Below, one piece after another: positions 38,554-47,963 of a stretch of DNA of 64,000 nt. The stretch is taken from positions 57,371-121,370 of the forward strand of contig JANRKH010000018.1 in NCBI GenBank assembly GCA_033763595.1. Direction: 5' to 3'. The translations under genes and the position numbers were made by a program. The notes beneath the pieces were generated by a model. It was not told where the DNA came from. It worked only from the letters and a program-made list of their open reading frames with translations, and ran no database searches. Every line of letters begins with the position of its first letter. Positions within the stretch are counted from its first letter, which is position 1. Source of the DNA: JANRKH01 sp033763595 (GTDB lineage Bacteria > Pseudomonadota > Alphaproteobacteria > Rickettsiales > Rickettsiaceae).

Positions 38554-40815
38554 ATGAGTAAAGATTCTCAAGCTAATAAAGTTACTCAAAAAATCTTGTT
38601 TTTTGTAAACTTATTCACGACTTTCTGGTCAGGATCCTCGTCCAAAGACCCTCTAATCGCGGCCAAAAAACTTCTTGGTCACAGAGAATACTCTGGGGTG
38701 TTTAGCGCGATATATCATAACGATGCATCCTATCACAGAGATCAGGTTAACAAGTTTAGAAAATTACCTGCAGAAATGCAAGAAAAAATTGTTGATGAAC
38801 TTGCAAAGTATCATAAAGCATTTCGTCAAGAAGGTAACACAACTATTGCTGTAGGAAAATACCAAGAGCCAATTAACTTCCATCTCGCAGATTTATACAA
38901 CGAAAACCTTCCAATGGATTCAATAGTTAAGCTTGCAAACACAGTTTTGGCTGAAGATTTTGCGAGCCTTAAAATAATGCTTATAAGTAATATAAAAGCA
39001 AAAAAAAGAAAAATTGATAAGTTTGATGATTTATTGACATTATCTAAACTTAGCGAGGACAAGGCGGCTTATTTTGATATTCTGCGTACTGATCCTCCAG
39101 AAGATACGCCGCAAAACCTTTATAAAGCTTTAGAAGAAGATGACTTACGATCTCAATATTACCAGAATCTATTCCGTAATAATGATGCAAGAGGCATTAT
39201 ATCATTTGCCAAAGATGCTCTTACGGCAGGTATAAAAAATGGAGGTAAAAATGCACGCGAAATATTAGGTACTTTTTATGCACATCTTACGTCTACTACA
39301 GAAGAGGATTTTAATGCATTTACTCAAATAAAGCTAAGCGATTTATCTTATATGCTTGATTATCATTTGAAGATGAAGCCAATAGTAGAAAAAGCTGTGC
39401 TAGATTTGATTGATATTTTTATGTTAGCAAATGAAAAAGGTAAAATTGAATTTTTGCGAGCAAAAGACGGTATTACATTTGCTAGACTTGTATGTAGCGC
39501 AGGGTTTGGGGCACTTCCTTTTGACGACATATTGGGCTTGATTGAGCCACAGGCCTTAAAAAATCAAACAGATAATGATCAAGCAATAAAATTTGATGAT
39601 GTAGATTACTTGCTTAAATATTATCATGATAACAAATCAATTGACCAAAGCACTAAAGATGCAGCAATAAATAAACTCATTGATATTTTGATACATGCCT
39701 CCAAAATAAAGGGAGCTCCGCCAAATATCATGGACTATCTATTAGAGTCTAAAGACAGGAAGGAGCTGGCTACTCTGTATGCGACAAAAAAATCAAGTTC
39801 AAATATATTTGAGCCCTTTTCTGCAAACTCTTCTAGTCTAGATCAAGTTGAACAGATAGACCTAGAAAAAACAGCATCATTCGCCTCAAAGGCCTTACTT
39901 AGTGGCAATTTTAGAATAGCTAAAGATATACTCAAATCCTCAAATCAAGGGAAAATTCAATTTGATTTATCAGAGCAGAACGCAAGTGCCCAAACTCAAT
40001 CGAACCAAGACATCTCGCACCGCCGATCTTCATCTAGAAATAATGGATATACAACTAACGAAACAGACTCAGTAATATCAGATTCAGATAGAAACGCGCA
40101 AATAATAAATTTAGACGACCTAAGAGAGTCAGATTTAATCCCAGATAATCGCACAAGATCTCGCTCAAGTTCCAGCTCAAGATCCTTTTCTGACCACAGC
40201 GGGCTCAGTAATTCAGAAACAGAGTCAGAGGGTTCTTTAGATTGGGATTCAATGTATGACCTTCAGTTCAGCTCAAAATATTTAGCTCAAGATCCTATAT
40301 TGACCCTCGGGCTACAAGCTGCAGCGATTGATAAATTTATTTATATCAGAGACACGAGCGAATCAGACAAGCAAGAATTAGACGAAGATTCACAAAATGA
40401 TCTCAAAGACATTATAAGATATACGAGAAATTATGGTTATGACAAAGAATTAGGGGCATTTTATGCCAATTGTACAGACAATTTATTGCAAAAAATTTCA
40501 AGCGAAAGCAATTCTTCTGTTAGCTCTATGTTGAGGTTTGTTATTGGAATTGAAGAGCCACTTCCAAATTTTTCAGATGGTGAAAAAGAAGTGATAAAAA
40601 TAATTTCTCAAGTACCTCAAATATACGAAAAATACCCAAAACTACGCGAATATCAAATTAAGATTAAAAAAGAAGAGGCAGAGAATTATATAGACCCAGA
40701 AGAACAAGTAAACGAGATGAGATCTTCATTTCGCACTGACTCCACTTCTTCTGTATCAACAAATAGCAGTGTACCAAAGGTTCGAACAAAAGATCAAAAC
40801 ACACTAGGTAAGTAG
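38554..40815 (+). CDS. Large unrecognised protein with internal helical repeats
   Basis: 753 residues, no signal peptide and no membrane helix. Related segments recur: REILGTFYAHL (about 228-238), KELATLYATK (about 402-411) and KELGAFYANC (about 630-639), and DLSYMLDYHLKMKP... is echoed by DVDYLLKYYHDNKS.... This suggests a duplicated helical module of about 110-180 residues. Between about 485 and 565 there is a Ser/Arg/Asp-rich linker (RSRSSSSSRSFSDHS). Single gene. No known family recognised; an intracellular effector or scaffold is possible but unproven. Confidence 0.7.
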   Translation: MSKDSQANKVTQKILFFVNLFTTFWSGSSSKDPLIAAKKLLGHREYSGVFSAIYHNDASYHRDQVNKFRKLPAEMQEKIVDELAKYHKAFRQEGNTTIAVGKYQEPINFHLADLYNENLPMDSIVKLANTVLAEDFASLKIMLISNIKAKKRKIDKFDDLLTLSKLSEDKAAYFDILRTDPPEDTPQNLYKALEEDDLRSQYYQNLFRNNDARGIISFAKDALTAGIKNGGKNAREILGTFYAHLTSTTEEDFNAFTQIKLSDLSYMLDYHLKMKPIVEKAVLDLIDIFMLANEKGKIEFLRAKDGITFARLVCSAGFGALPFDDILGLIEPQALKNQTDNDQAIKFDDVDYLLKYYHDNKSIDQSTKDAAINKLIDILIHASKIKGAPPNIMDYLLESKDRKELATLYATKKSSSNIFEPFSANSSSLDQVEQIDLEKTASFASKALLSGNFRIAKDILKSSNQGKIQFDLSEQNASAQTQSNQDISHRRSSSRNNGYTTNETDSVISDSDRNAQIINLDDLRESDLIPDNRTRSRSSSSSRSFSDHSGLSNSETESEGSLDWDSMYDLQFSSKYLAQDPILTLGLQAAAIDKFIYIRDTSESDKQELDEDSQNDLKDIIRYTRNYGYDKELGAFYANCTDNLLQKISSESNSSVSSMLRFVIGIEEPLPNFSDGEKEVIKIISQVPQIYEKYPKLREYQIKIKKEEAENYIDPEEQVNEMRSSFRTDSTSSVSTNSSVPKVRTKDQNTLGK

Positions 40816-40987
40816 ACGACCAACAAAAAATAAGTACAAAGCTCATATTATATTGCAATTTATTGAAGAGTTTGGTAATACGACCTAATGTGCTCTACTA
40901 TATAGCTGAACTCACGTCAAATAAAGAGCAAGTCAAAATAAGCAATAGTAGATTTTCAGATCTAACAAAATATATTATTAGCATTCC

Positions 40988-42370
40988 ATGCTTTGGTTCG
41001 ACCCGCTTATTTTAGCAAGAATTCAGTTCGCGTTCACTGTGAGTTTTCACATAATCTTCCCCGCATTTACAATAGGCCTTGCAAGTTTTCTGGCAATGGT
41101 AGAATTTTTATGGCTTTACACTTGTAATAATACTTTCTTGAATATATACAGATTTTGGATTAAGATTTTTGCTGTAGCTTTTGGCATGGGGGTTGTGTCG
41201 GGAGTGACTATGTCTTACCAATTCGGCACGAACTGGTCTGTATTCTCAGATAGAGTATCGAATGTGATTGGACCTCTTCTTGGGTACGAAGTACTTACAG
41301 CATTTTTTCTAGAATCGTCATTTTTAGGTGTGATGTTATTTGGAATTGGAAGAGTGAGTAAACTCATGCATTTTGTTGCTACTTGCATCGTTGCGAGTGG
41401 CACTTTGCTCTCTGCTTTTTGGATATTATCAGCAAATAGCTGGATGCAAACTCCAGATGGGTTTATAATCGCAAAAGATGGTTTACTTCATCCAACTGAT
41501 TGGTGGAAAATAGTGTTCAACCCGTCTTTTTTGCATAGATATGCTCATATGGTTATTGCTGCATACTTAACTTCCTCTTTTGTAATTGGAGGCGTAGCAG
41601 CACTATATTTGTTACAAAAAAGATTTGAGCAAGAAGCAAGGATAATGTTAGGCATGTCTGTTATTATGGCAGCATTAGCAGCGCCACTTCAGCTTGTGAT
41701 AGGACACGAGCATGGTAATAACACCCTAGCCTACCAACCTCTTAAAATTGCAGCAATAGAGGCAAACTGGGCACATGAATCATCAGCCCCACTTGTATTA
41801 TTTGGAATACCTGATCAGCTTTTGGAAAAAAATCACTATGAAATTTCGATACCATTTGGTGCGAGCTGGGTTTTAACTGGGGATCCGCATGGAAAAATTC
41901 CAGCCATCAAAAATTATAAAAAAGAAGATAGACCATTTGTTCTGCCGATATTTTTTTGCTTTAGGATAATGGTTGGTATAGGCGTATTGATGATTTTAAC
42001 CGGCACTATGAGTACTATTCAATATTTTAGAGGAGGTCTTTATAATTGCAAATTATTGCTTATCTGGTGGGTACTGATGAGCCCAGCAGGCTTTATAGCT
42101 TTGCTTGCTGGATGGTTCGTAACGGAGATGGGCAGACAGCCCTGGACGGTTTATGGTATAATCAGAACAGCTGAATCAGTTACGCCTGCGATAATAGGAC
42201 CACAAATTGCTTGGTCCCTTGCATCTTTTGTTATTATGTATAGTTTTGTCTTTGGCGCAGGAGTATTCTACATTGTTAAACTTATATCTAAGGGTATTGA
42301 GGCAGCAGAAGATCCGGAGCAATTTTATAAACATAGTATCGAAGCATCTGGAATTGAAGGAAAAAAATAA
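40988..42370 (+). CDS. cydA: Cytochrome bd-type ubiquinol oxidase subunit I (CIO type)
   Basis: 460 residues, subunit holding the quinol site and haems. The haem-ligand histidine lies in FTVSFHIIFPAFTIG and the methionine and other ligands in FAVAFGMGVVSGVTMSYQFG; EMGRQPWTVYGIIRT is the C-terminal signature. The short Q-loop and the 460-residue length match the cyanide-insensitive branch rather than long-loop E. coli CydA. It is followed after 14 nt by cydB and a tiny third gene. Confidence 0.95.
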   Translation: MLWFDPLILARIQFAFTVSFHIIFPAFTIGLASFLAMVEFLWLYTCNNTFLNIYRFWIKIFAVAFGMGVVSGVTMSYQFGTNWSVFSDRVSNVIGPLLGYEVLTAFFLESSFLGVMLFGIGRVSKLMHFVATCIVASGTLLSAFWILSANSWMQTPDGFIIAKDGLLHPTDWWKIVFNPSFLHRYAHMVIAAYLTSSFVIGGVAALYLLQKRFEQEARIMLGMSVIMAALAAPLQLVIGHEHGNNTLAYQPLKIAAIEANWAHESSAPLVLFGIPDQLLEKNHYEISIPFGASWVLTGDPHGKIPAIKNYKKEDRPFVLPIFFCFRIMVGIGVLMILTGTMSTIQYFRGGLYNCKLLLIWWVLMSPAGFIALLAGWFVTEMGRQPWTVYGIIRTAESVTPAIIGPQIAWSLASFVIMYSFVFGAGVFYIVKLISKGIEAAEDPEQFYKHSIEASGIEGKK

Positions 42371-42384
42371 AACAACCTAAATAC

Positions 42385-43407
42385 ATGCTAAATTTTGAGA
42401 ATTACATAGATCTTCCATTCATTTGGGGTCTAGTTATAGCAACTGCAATTTTTTTATATTCTATTCTTGACGGGTTTGATCTTGGGGTTGGGATTTTATT
42501 TCCATTTGCACCTTCTGATAAATGTAGAGATAGAATGATGAATTCGATAGCACCATTCTGGGACGGCAATGAAACATGGCTGGTACTTGGCGGAGGTGGT
42601 CTTTTTGCAGCATTCCCGCTTGCTTACGCAATTTTACTACCAGCATTTTATGTCCCCATTACGATCATGCTACTTGGCCTTATAATGAGAGGCGTTGCAT
42701 TTGAATTTAGATTCAAATCAGGTGCCAGATCAAAAATAATATGGGACTATGTTTTTCACTTTGGGTCTGTTATTGCAACAGTTTGTCAGGGGCTGATATT
42801 AGGAGGATTTATCATGGGAGTAAATGTATCTGGTAGAAATTTTGCAGGAGGCCCTCTTGACTGGGCAAGTGGCTTTTCTGCAATGACAGGAGTAGCGTTA
42901 CTTTCTGGATATTCTCTTCTTGGCTCTACCTGGCTTATCATGAAAACTGAGGGTATAACGCAAAAATGGTCAAGAAACGTTGCAGCATATAGCCTTGGGA
43001 TTGTTGGAATTTTTATGTTCTTAGTATCGGTTTCAATGACACTGATAAATCCGTATGTACAGCATTTTTGGCTAAGCGCGCCCTATATATATTATCTTTC
43101 TATATTGCCTATAGTCACATCTATTCTGTTTTTTTTGATTTGGAGCAATTTATATAGAACAAAATGCGATTTTAGGCCATTTCTTTATACTGTTTGTATA
43201 TTTACATTGAGCTTTATTGGCCTTGCTTTAAGCATTTTTCCATGGATTATACCTTATAAATTCGATATTTGGGAAGCAGCTGCTGCAGATACTAGCCTTT
43301 CTATTATGCTAGTAGGAGTTGTGCCTGCATTACCATTAATATTAATATATACTGCATATTGTTATTATATTTTTAGAGGAAAAACTTCTCACAAAAAAAT
43401 TTATTGA
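42385..43407 (+). CDS. cydB: Cytochrome bd-type ubiquinol oxidase subunit II
   Basis: 340 residues, about eight membrane helices. Family motifs: YSILDGFDLGVGILFPFAPS, MMNSIAPFWDGNETWLVLGG and FPLAYAILLPAFYVPI. It forms the heterodimer with CydA and gives a high-affinity quinol oxidase that bypasses bc1. A 41-codon gene starts 2 nt after its stop. Confidence 0.96.
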   Translation: MLNFENYIDLPFIWGLVIATAIFLYSILDGFDLGVGILFPFAPSDKCRDRMMNSIAPFWDGNETWLVLGGGGLFAAFPLAYAILLPAFYVPITIMLLGLIMRGVAFEFRFKSGARSKIIWDYVFHFGSVIATVCQGLILGGFIMGVNVSGRNFAGGPLDWASGFSAMTGVALLSGYSLLGSTWLIMKTEGITQKWSRNVAAYSLGIVGIFMFLVSVSMTLINPYVQHFWLSAPYIYYLSILPIVTSILFFLIWSNLYRTKCDFRPFLYTVCIFTLSFIGLALSIFPWIIPYKFDIWEAAAADTSLSIMLVGVVPALPLILIYTAYCYYIFRGKTSHKKIY

Positions 43408-43409
43408 CC

Positions 43410-43535
43410 ATGCGAAACAATCTCAAAAGAAAATTGATCCAACTTGGTTGGTTTGCAGTTCTTTGGATTCTAGGCTTATTCTCAGCCTTCTTTTTAGCGT
43501 TAATTATAAAAATACTCTTTAAATTAGCTGGGTAA
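43410..43535 (+). CDS. Small cytochrome bd subunit, DUF2474/CydX-like (41 aa)
   Basis: ATG at 43410, stop 43533-43535; too short for most gene finders. The protein is one membrane helix with a basic, tryptophan-containing start (MRNNLKRKLIQLGWFAVLWI, then LGLFSAFFLALIIKILF). This matches the pattern of DUF2474 proteins encoded directly after cioB genes, which are analogous to the CydX subunit stabilising bd oxidases. Position 2 nt after cydB supports translation coupling. Identification is by pattern and context. Confidence 0.75.
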   Translation: MRNNLKRKLIQLGWFAVLWILGLFSAFFLALIIKILFKLAG

Positions 43536-43637
43536 ACACCAGCAAAAATTAATTTAAAATTTAAAATTATCAATTGATTTACTTCAAATAAATTTTGTAT
43601 AAAGATATATATAGTGGAATCCTAATAGGAGTAGTAA

Positions 43638-45134
43638 ATGATGAAGCAAAAAGTTTTGGGATCAGTTAATGATTATACACAGCTTTCTGACGCAGTACGA
43701 AATGGTAACTTACAGGTAGTAGAGCAGTATTTAGAAAATGGATTAAAACCATATATAAAAAGTTTCTATTATCCATCTTTACTTATTAGCGCAATCCAAA
43801 AAAGCGATGCTGACATGATAGAGTTGCTGATAGAATATGGAGCTAAGGCCAACCAAGTTTTCGATGGAGAAGATAGTCCGTTGTCTTATGTGATGCACAT
43901 GATTGACCATTCAAACCCCAGTGTGCAAAATGTGAATCTTCGTATATTGGATCTTTTATTATCATACTGCGCTGACCCTAACAGACCATTTCTTCCTCGC
44001 TCAACTGCTTTGTCAATAGCAACTTCTAGCGGCAACTACTTAGCAACGAATATGCTTCTAAATTACGGCGCAAACACTAACTTATTATCGCCTTTAAGAG
44101 TATATATAAATTCAAAATTCAACGGATCTTATGACAAATATTTGGTTTCTCCTCTTTATCAGGCAAGCTATAATGGCAATTTAAATATTGTTGAATTACT
44201 TCTAAGCAAAGGTGCTTCAGCCCAAATAGACGAATCTCTTAATGCTGCTGTACAAAAAAATTATTTAGAGATCGCGGAAACTTTAATTCAGTGCAATGCC
44301 AATACCGATCAAACAATCGATGGCCTTTCAATATTAAACTACAATCTCAAAAATTATCTTCATTATCAAGAATCTTTAACCAATGAGTGTTATAAAAAAT
44401 ATTACAGTGAGGTCAGTAAGCAGTTTAATTTTATAACATGTCTTTTAGAAAATACCTTACATTCTCAAACAAATTTGTCAAATATCTCCATAAACCAAGT
44501 AGCAAACGAACGTGGGTATAAAGCTATCCATCTTGCAATACAATATTGCGATATCAATATAATCAGAATTCTGTTATATTATTACGACATTAACGAACTT
44601 ACTGGCCCGATTCAGCAATCGAGTTTATATTCTAGTCATTTGGGCGCCTCGGATCTTGTAAGTCTTTACCAAACGCCTCTCATGATCGCGCTATTACACA
44701 AAAGACAGGATGTATCAAACATGCTAATTTCAAGAGGAGCTAATTTGGAGCGCCAAGATTGCGATGGTAACACATCTCTCCATCATGCATTAAAAATGGG
44801 CATGGAAACAATAGCGCATCTCATAGCTTTCAACATGAAAAACGTTAATATAAAAAACTCAAAAGGCACAACGCCTTTGCATCTTTGCGCGCAGCGCAAA
44901 AATTATACTCTATATAATATACTCTTTGACAAGCTAGGAGCAGATCCTACTCTAAAAGATGCAGAAGGAATGACGCCTGCCGATAAGTTCAACAATCACA
45001 TAAACTTTGGCCTACATACCTCACCTAGGTCAGTAAATGTAATACCGGATAAGGGGCAAGATGATTCAGATTACGAAAAGGTAGAACCTGGTAGTTTTTT
45101 AACCGGCGTACATGAGGACCTATCTGACTTTTAA
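43638..45134 (+). CDS. Ankyrin-repeat protein
   Basis: 498 residues, preceded by a good ribosome site (AGGAG, 6 nt before ATG). Ankyrin repeats run from about 15 to 450: SLLISAIQKSDADMIELLIEYGA, TALSIATSSGNYLATNMLLNYGA, SPLYQASYNGNLNIVELLLSKGA, TPLMIALLHKRQDVSNMLISRGA, TSLHHALKMGMETIAHLIA and TPLHLCAQRKNYTLYNILFD. No catalytic domain, signal peptide or membrane helix. In intracellular bacteria such proteins are often host-directed effectors; that role is inferred here. Confidence 0.88.
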   Translation: MMKQKVLGSVNDYTQLSDAVRNGNLQVVEQYLENGLKPYIKSFYYPSLLISAIQKSDADMIELLIEYGAKANQVFDGEDSPLSYVMHMIDHSNPSVQNVNLRILDLLLSYCADPNRPFLPRSTALSIATSSGNYLATNMLLNYGANTNLLSPLRVYINSKFNGSYDKYLVSPLYQASYNGNLNIVELLLSKGASAQIDESLNAAVQKNYLEIAETLIQCNANTDQTIDGLSILNYNLKNYLHYQESLTNECYKKYYSEVSKQFNFITCLLENTLHSQTNLSNISINQVANERGYKAIHLAIQYCDINIIRILLYYYDINELTGPIQQSSLYSSHLGASDLVSLYQTPLMIALLHKRQDVSNMLISRGANLERQDCDGNTSLHHALKMGMETIAHLIAFNMKNVNIKNSKGTTPLHLCAQRKNYTLYNILFDKLGADPTLKDAEGMTPADKFNNHINFGLHTSPRSVNVIPDKGQDDSDYEKVEPGSFLTGVHEDLSDF

Positions 45135-45205
45135 AACAATGAATAATCCAAGATTTGAATTTGTTTAACGCCTGTATATTATAAAACCAAAACTATATTA
45201 AGATA

Positions 45206-46147
45206 ATGGCCTTGCTCAATGATCTGGAAGCATTACTAAAACAAGCTAACCTACAAGCGGACGAAATAATCTCAAGATTCGTCGCTGAGTGTAGAGGTTC
45301 GCAAAAAAAATCCTCAAGCACGGAATGTATTAGCACTAAGAAAAAAAATCCTACCACCGTTAATGACATTAGCACTAAGCAAAAAACTCTTAGCGCCGCA
45401 CATGAGATTAGCGAAGATTTTAAATTTATGGAGCTTGCTCTAGATAGACATGAATTCAAAGATCATCTAGTACAGATATTTCAGCTTCTAATGCTAGCTG
45501 GTTGTAATCTATGCGCAAGAACAAAAGATAGATCCACAATTCTTCACAAAGCAGCGATAAAGAATGCTACTAGCCTTATAAAGTTACTAAAAGAAGCAGG
45601 TAATGATATTAACGACCAAGCATGCGAGTACACTCCTCTGCACCTTGCAGTAGGAAATGGGCATTTTGAGTTCGCAAAAGTGCTTGTGGATCTTGGCGCT
45701 GAAACTGACCTCATGACTCCGTTTAATCAAACTGCATATGAGATTGCAAGAACTGTAATTAGGTCAAAGGAATTTTACGATAAAATAGAACCGAAGAAGC
45801 CACACGTGAACCAGCCTAAAAAAGCAAATGAAGCCTCAATTACAGCATTTGATTTATTTAATAGCGTTGTTAGCTCGATTCGAGAAGGACTAGATCATAC
45901 GCTTTCAAACCTTGCAAGTGATGAAAATTTTTACTTAAAAGGCCAAAAGATAGATATTTCTTTTTTGAAATACTCTCAAGAAAATAACGAATGGGAAGCA
46001 CTGGGCAAAGATATTGGCGAATGGAAAAAAATTATATTAACAAGCGAAGAAAAAAAAGATGATAACCCGCCAGAAACAAATGTACCAGAAGGAGTAAACT
46101 TATCAGGAAACTCAGCTGATAATTACACAAAAGGTAACGAAGATTAA
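45206..46147 (+). CDS. Ankyrin-repeat protein
   Basis: 313 residues. Two clear ankyrin repeats lie at about 108-175 (STILHKAAIKNATSLIKLLK; TPLHLAVGNGHFEFAKVLVDLGA) with a degenerate third (TAYEIARTVI). Near residues 48-72 a short unit containing ISTK is repeated (from the DNA motif ATTAGCACTAAG), giving a Ser/Thr/Lys-rich linker. The C-terminal 110 residues have no recognised domain. Same strand as the preceding ankyrin gene, 71 nt apart; the two may form one unit. Confidence 0.82.
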   Translation: MALLNDLEALLKQANLQADEIISRFVAECRGSQKKSSSTECISTKKKNPTTVNDISTKQKTLSAAHEISEDFKFMELALDRHEFKDHLVQIFQLLMLAGCNLCARTKDRSTILHKAAIKNATSLIKLLKEAGNDINDQACEYTPLHLAVGNGHFEFAKVLVDLGAETDLMTPFNQTAYEIARTVIRSKEFYDKIEPKKPHVNQPKKANEASITAFDLFNSVVSSIREGLDHTLSNLASDENFYLKGQKIDISFLKYSQENNEWEALGKDIGEWKKIILTSEEKKDDNPPETNVPEGVNLSGNSADNYTKGNED

Positions 46148-46316
46148 TTTATCACTTAACATTTATTGATATCTTAATCTATAAAAGCTATATTGAAGTT
46201 TTTTTGTAACAAAACAAAATAAATTTCTCTAGTATCGCAAATATAGTATTGCAGCATTCAAATATATGAGTTATACCAAAGACTTAAGGAGCCAATAACT
46301 ACAAAAAAGGAAAATT

Positions 46317-46589
46317 ATGAATAAGTCAGAATTTGTAACATTTATCGCTGAGAAATACAGTATCACTAAAGTGGACGCAGAAAAGTCACTCAATGTTATT
46401 GTGGAATCAATTACTGAAGCTTTATCTAAGGGTAAAGAAATTAATTTGGTTGGATTTGGATCATTCAAAGTTCAAAAAAGACCAGCAAGAGACGGACGTA
46501 ACCCTAAAACAGGCGCACCTCTAAAAATCAAGGCTTCTAAGCTTCCGGTATTCAAAGCTGGTAAAGGCCTGAAAGATTCTTGCAATTAA
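46317..46589 (+). CDS. hupB: HU-family DNA-binding protein
   Basis: 90 residues, the standard HU length. Starts MNKSEFVTFIAEKYSITK, with the core EINLVGFGSFKVQKRPARDG and NPKTGAPLKIKASKLPVFKA forming the DNA-binding arms. AAAGGA lies just upstream of the ATG. It compacts and bends DNA. Stands alone and is followed by a hairpin-repeat cluster. Confidence 0.96.
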   Translation: MNKSEFVTFIAEKYSITKVDAEKSLNVIVESITEALSKGKEINLVGFGSFKVQKRPARDGRNPKTGAPLKIKASKLPVFKAGKGLKDSCN

Positions 46590-46611
46590 TTCGCATATAC
46601 TAGATTGCTTC

Positions 46612-46930
46612 CATCACCGTGGAAACGGGAATTCAGTACAGTTGTCATCCCCGTGGAAACGGGAATGCAGTACAGTTGTCATCCCCGTGAAAACGGGGAT
46701 CCAGTAACCTTGTCATCCCCTCGAAGGAGGGGATCCAGCGAATATAAATCATCTAGATTCCCGCCTCCGCGGGAATGACAAAAGTGGTAGCGGGAATGAC
46801 AGTAGTGAGGACTTGAGTTCCTGTGTCATTCCCGTGGAAACGGGGATCCAGTACAGTTGTCATTCCCTCGAAGGAGGGGATCCAGGTAATATAATTCTTC
46901 TAGATTCCTGCCTTCGTCGCGGGAAGGTAT
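46612..46930. repeat. Hairpin-repeat cluster 1 (27-bp REP-like units)
   Basis: The 399-nt gap after hupB is packed with units of the form GTCAT-YCCC-N8-GGGR-ATCYAG in both orientations. At least seven are recognisable, in three sequence variants: GTCATCCCCGTGAAAACGGG..., GTCATCCCCTCGAAGGAGGG... and the reverse of GTCATTCCCGCGGAGGCGGG.... Each forms an 8-bp stem with a 4-nt loop. Partial units sit between them. No gene is present. Confidence 0.85.
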
Positions 46931-46988
46931 TGCGCCCTCTTAGCAAAATTTAGCTGAGTAATCTAAAAAAATATGAAAATACTAGTTC

Positions 46989-47963
46989 ATGCAAAACAAA
47001 AAAACTTCATTCATTGATAGTTTCGTGTTTTTTTCCAAAACTTATGGAATCGTTCCAGAGTCACTTAGTAAGGCATCAGAATCGGTATACGGACATACTT
47101 CAGGATATGTTCAAGATTTTTATGGAGGTATAGCAGACATAATAAAATTCATAGAAAAATCATCTGACGAACAGATCCTAGGCTCTATAACTTCAGATAA
47201 TATAGTTTCTAAACTAGACAAAAATTTCCATGAAGATTCACATGCGGTTAATAACATAACTCACTTCACAAGAATAGAGAATCAACTACGAGCTTTAGAT
47301 AAGAAACCCCAAGATAATTGGGATAAAAGCGACGATTCAAATATCAAAACTGCCCTAACTTCACAATCAAATTTATCCTCAGGGTTAAAGTCTATATTAC
47401 AAAGAGTATTGGATTCCACTTCATTCCAAGGAACCAAAGTTTTCAGCAAATCTACAGAAAATTCAACGGAGTCTAATTCAGGCTCAAATCTAAACAAACA
47501 AAATCAAGAACCCAACAATTTTGAATATCTTGACTCTAAAAAGCATACAATAAAACCACATGCAAAATCAGTCACAGAAAAAATTCGCGCTTCGCTAAGG
47601 GCAAGAATTATAAATCCACAATATGAACCTGAGTTTATGGTAAAGCTCGCTGAGTTTTACAAAAAACCAGTAAACTTAAATCTTTTTTTACGAAACGTAG
47701 CTAAAACCTGCGATTCAATATGGGTAGCAGCTGGTGACAGGAGTCTAGATTTTAACTATTATTCAAAAAGAGGGCTTTTGATCCTCATATACTTAAATTC
47801 ATACAGAACGACATATAATAACGGGACTCAAAATATCGAGATGGGCTTTAGATCAATAGACAAAGGTCTTGAAATGGTCAAAAAAATCAATATATTCAAA
47901 AATACCTTATCGGTCGATAATATACCATTTTTGAGGCTATTTAAATTAAATGATAAAAAATAA
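46989..47963 (+). CDS. Unrecognised protein upstream of ileS
   Basis: 324 residues, hydrophilic, no signal peptide or membrane helix. The N-terminal part (KTSFIDSFVFFSKTYGIVPE) is moderately conserved-looking, the centre (100-185) is Ser/Asn/Gln-rich, and the C-terminal 130 residues appear folded (FMVKLAEFYKKPVNLNLFLR, GLLILIYLNSYRTTYNNG). The stop overlaps the ileS start by 14 nt, so translation is coupled. I do not recognise a family. Confidence 0.65.
   Translation: MQNKKTSFIDSFVFFSKTYGIVPESLSKASESVYGHTSGYVQDFYGGIADIIKFIEKSSDEQILGSITSDNIVSKLDKNFHEDSHAVNNITHFTRIENQLRALDKKPQDNWDKSDDSNIKTALTSQSNLSSGLKSILQRVLDSTSFQGTKVFSKSTENSTESNSGSNLNKQNQEPNNFEYLDSKKHTIKPHAKSVTEKIRASLRARIINPQYEPEFMVKLAEFYKKPVNLNLFLRNVAKTCDSIWVAAGDRSLDFNYYSKRGLLILIYLNSYRTTYNNGTQNIEMGFRSIDKGLEMVKKINIFKNTLSVDNIPFLRLFKLNDKK

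Noticed and set aside
43373..43573. 66-codon minus-strand frame across the cydB end
   Set aside because: Antisense to cydB and to the better supported 41-residue small-subunit gene.
46612..46930. CRISPR array
   Set aside because: Repeats occur in both orientations, spacing is irregular, spacers are not of uniform length, and no cas genes are near.
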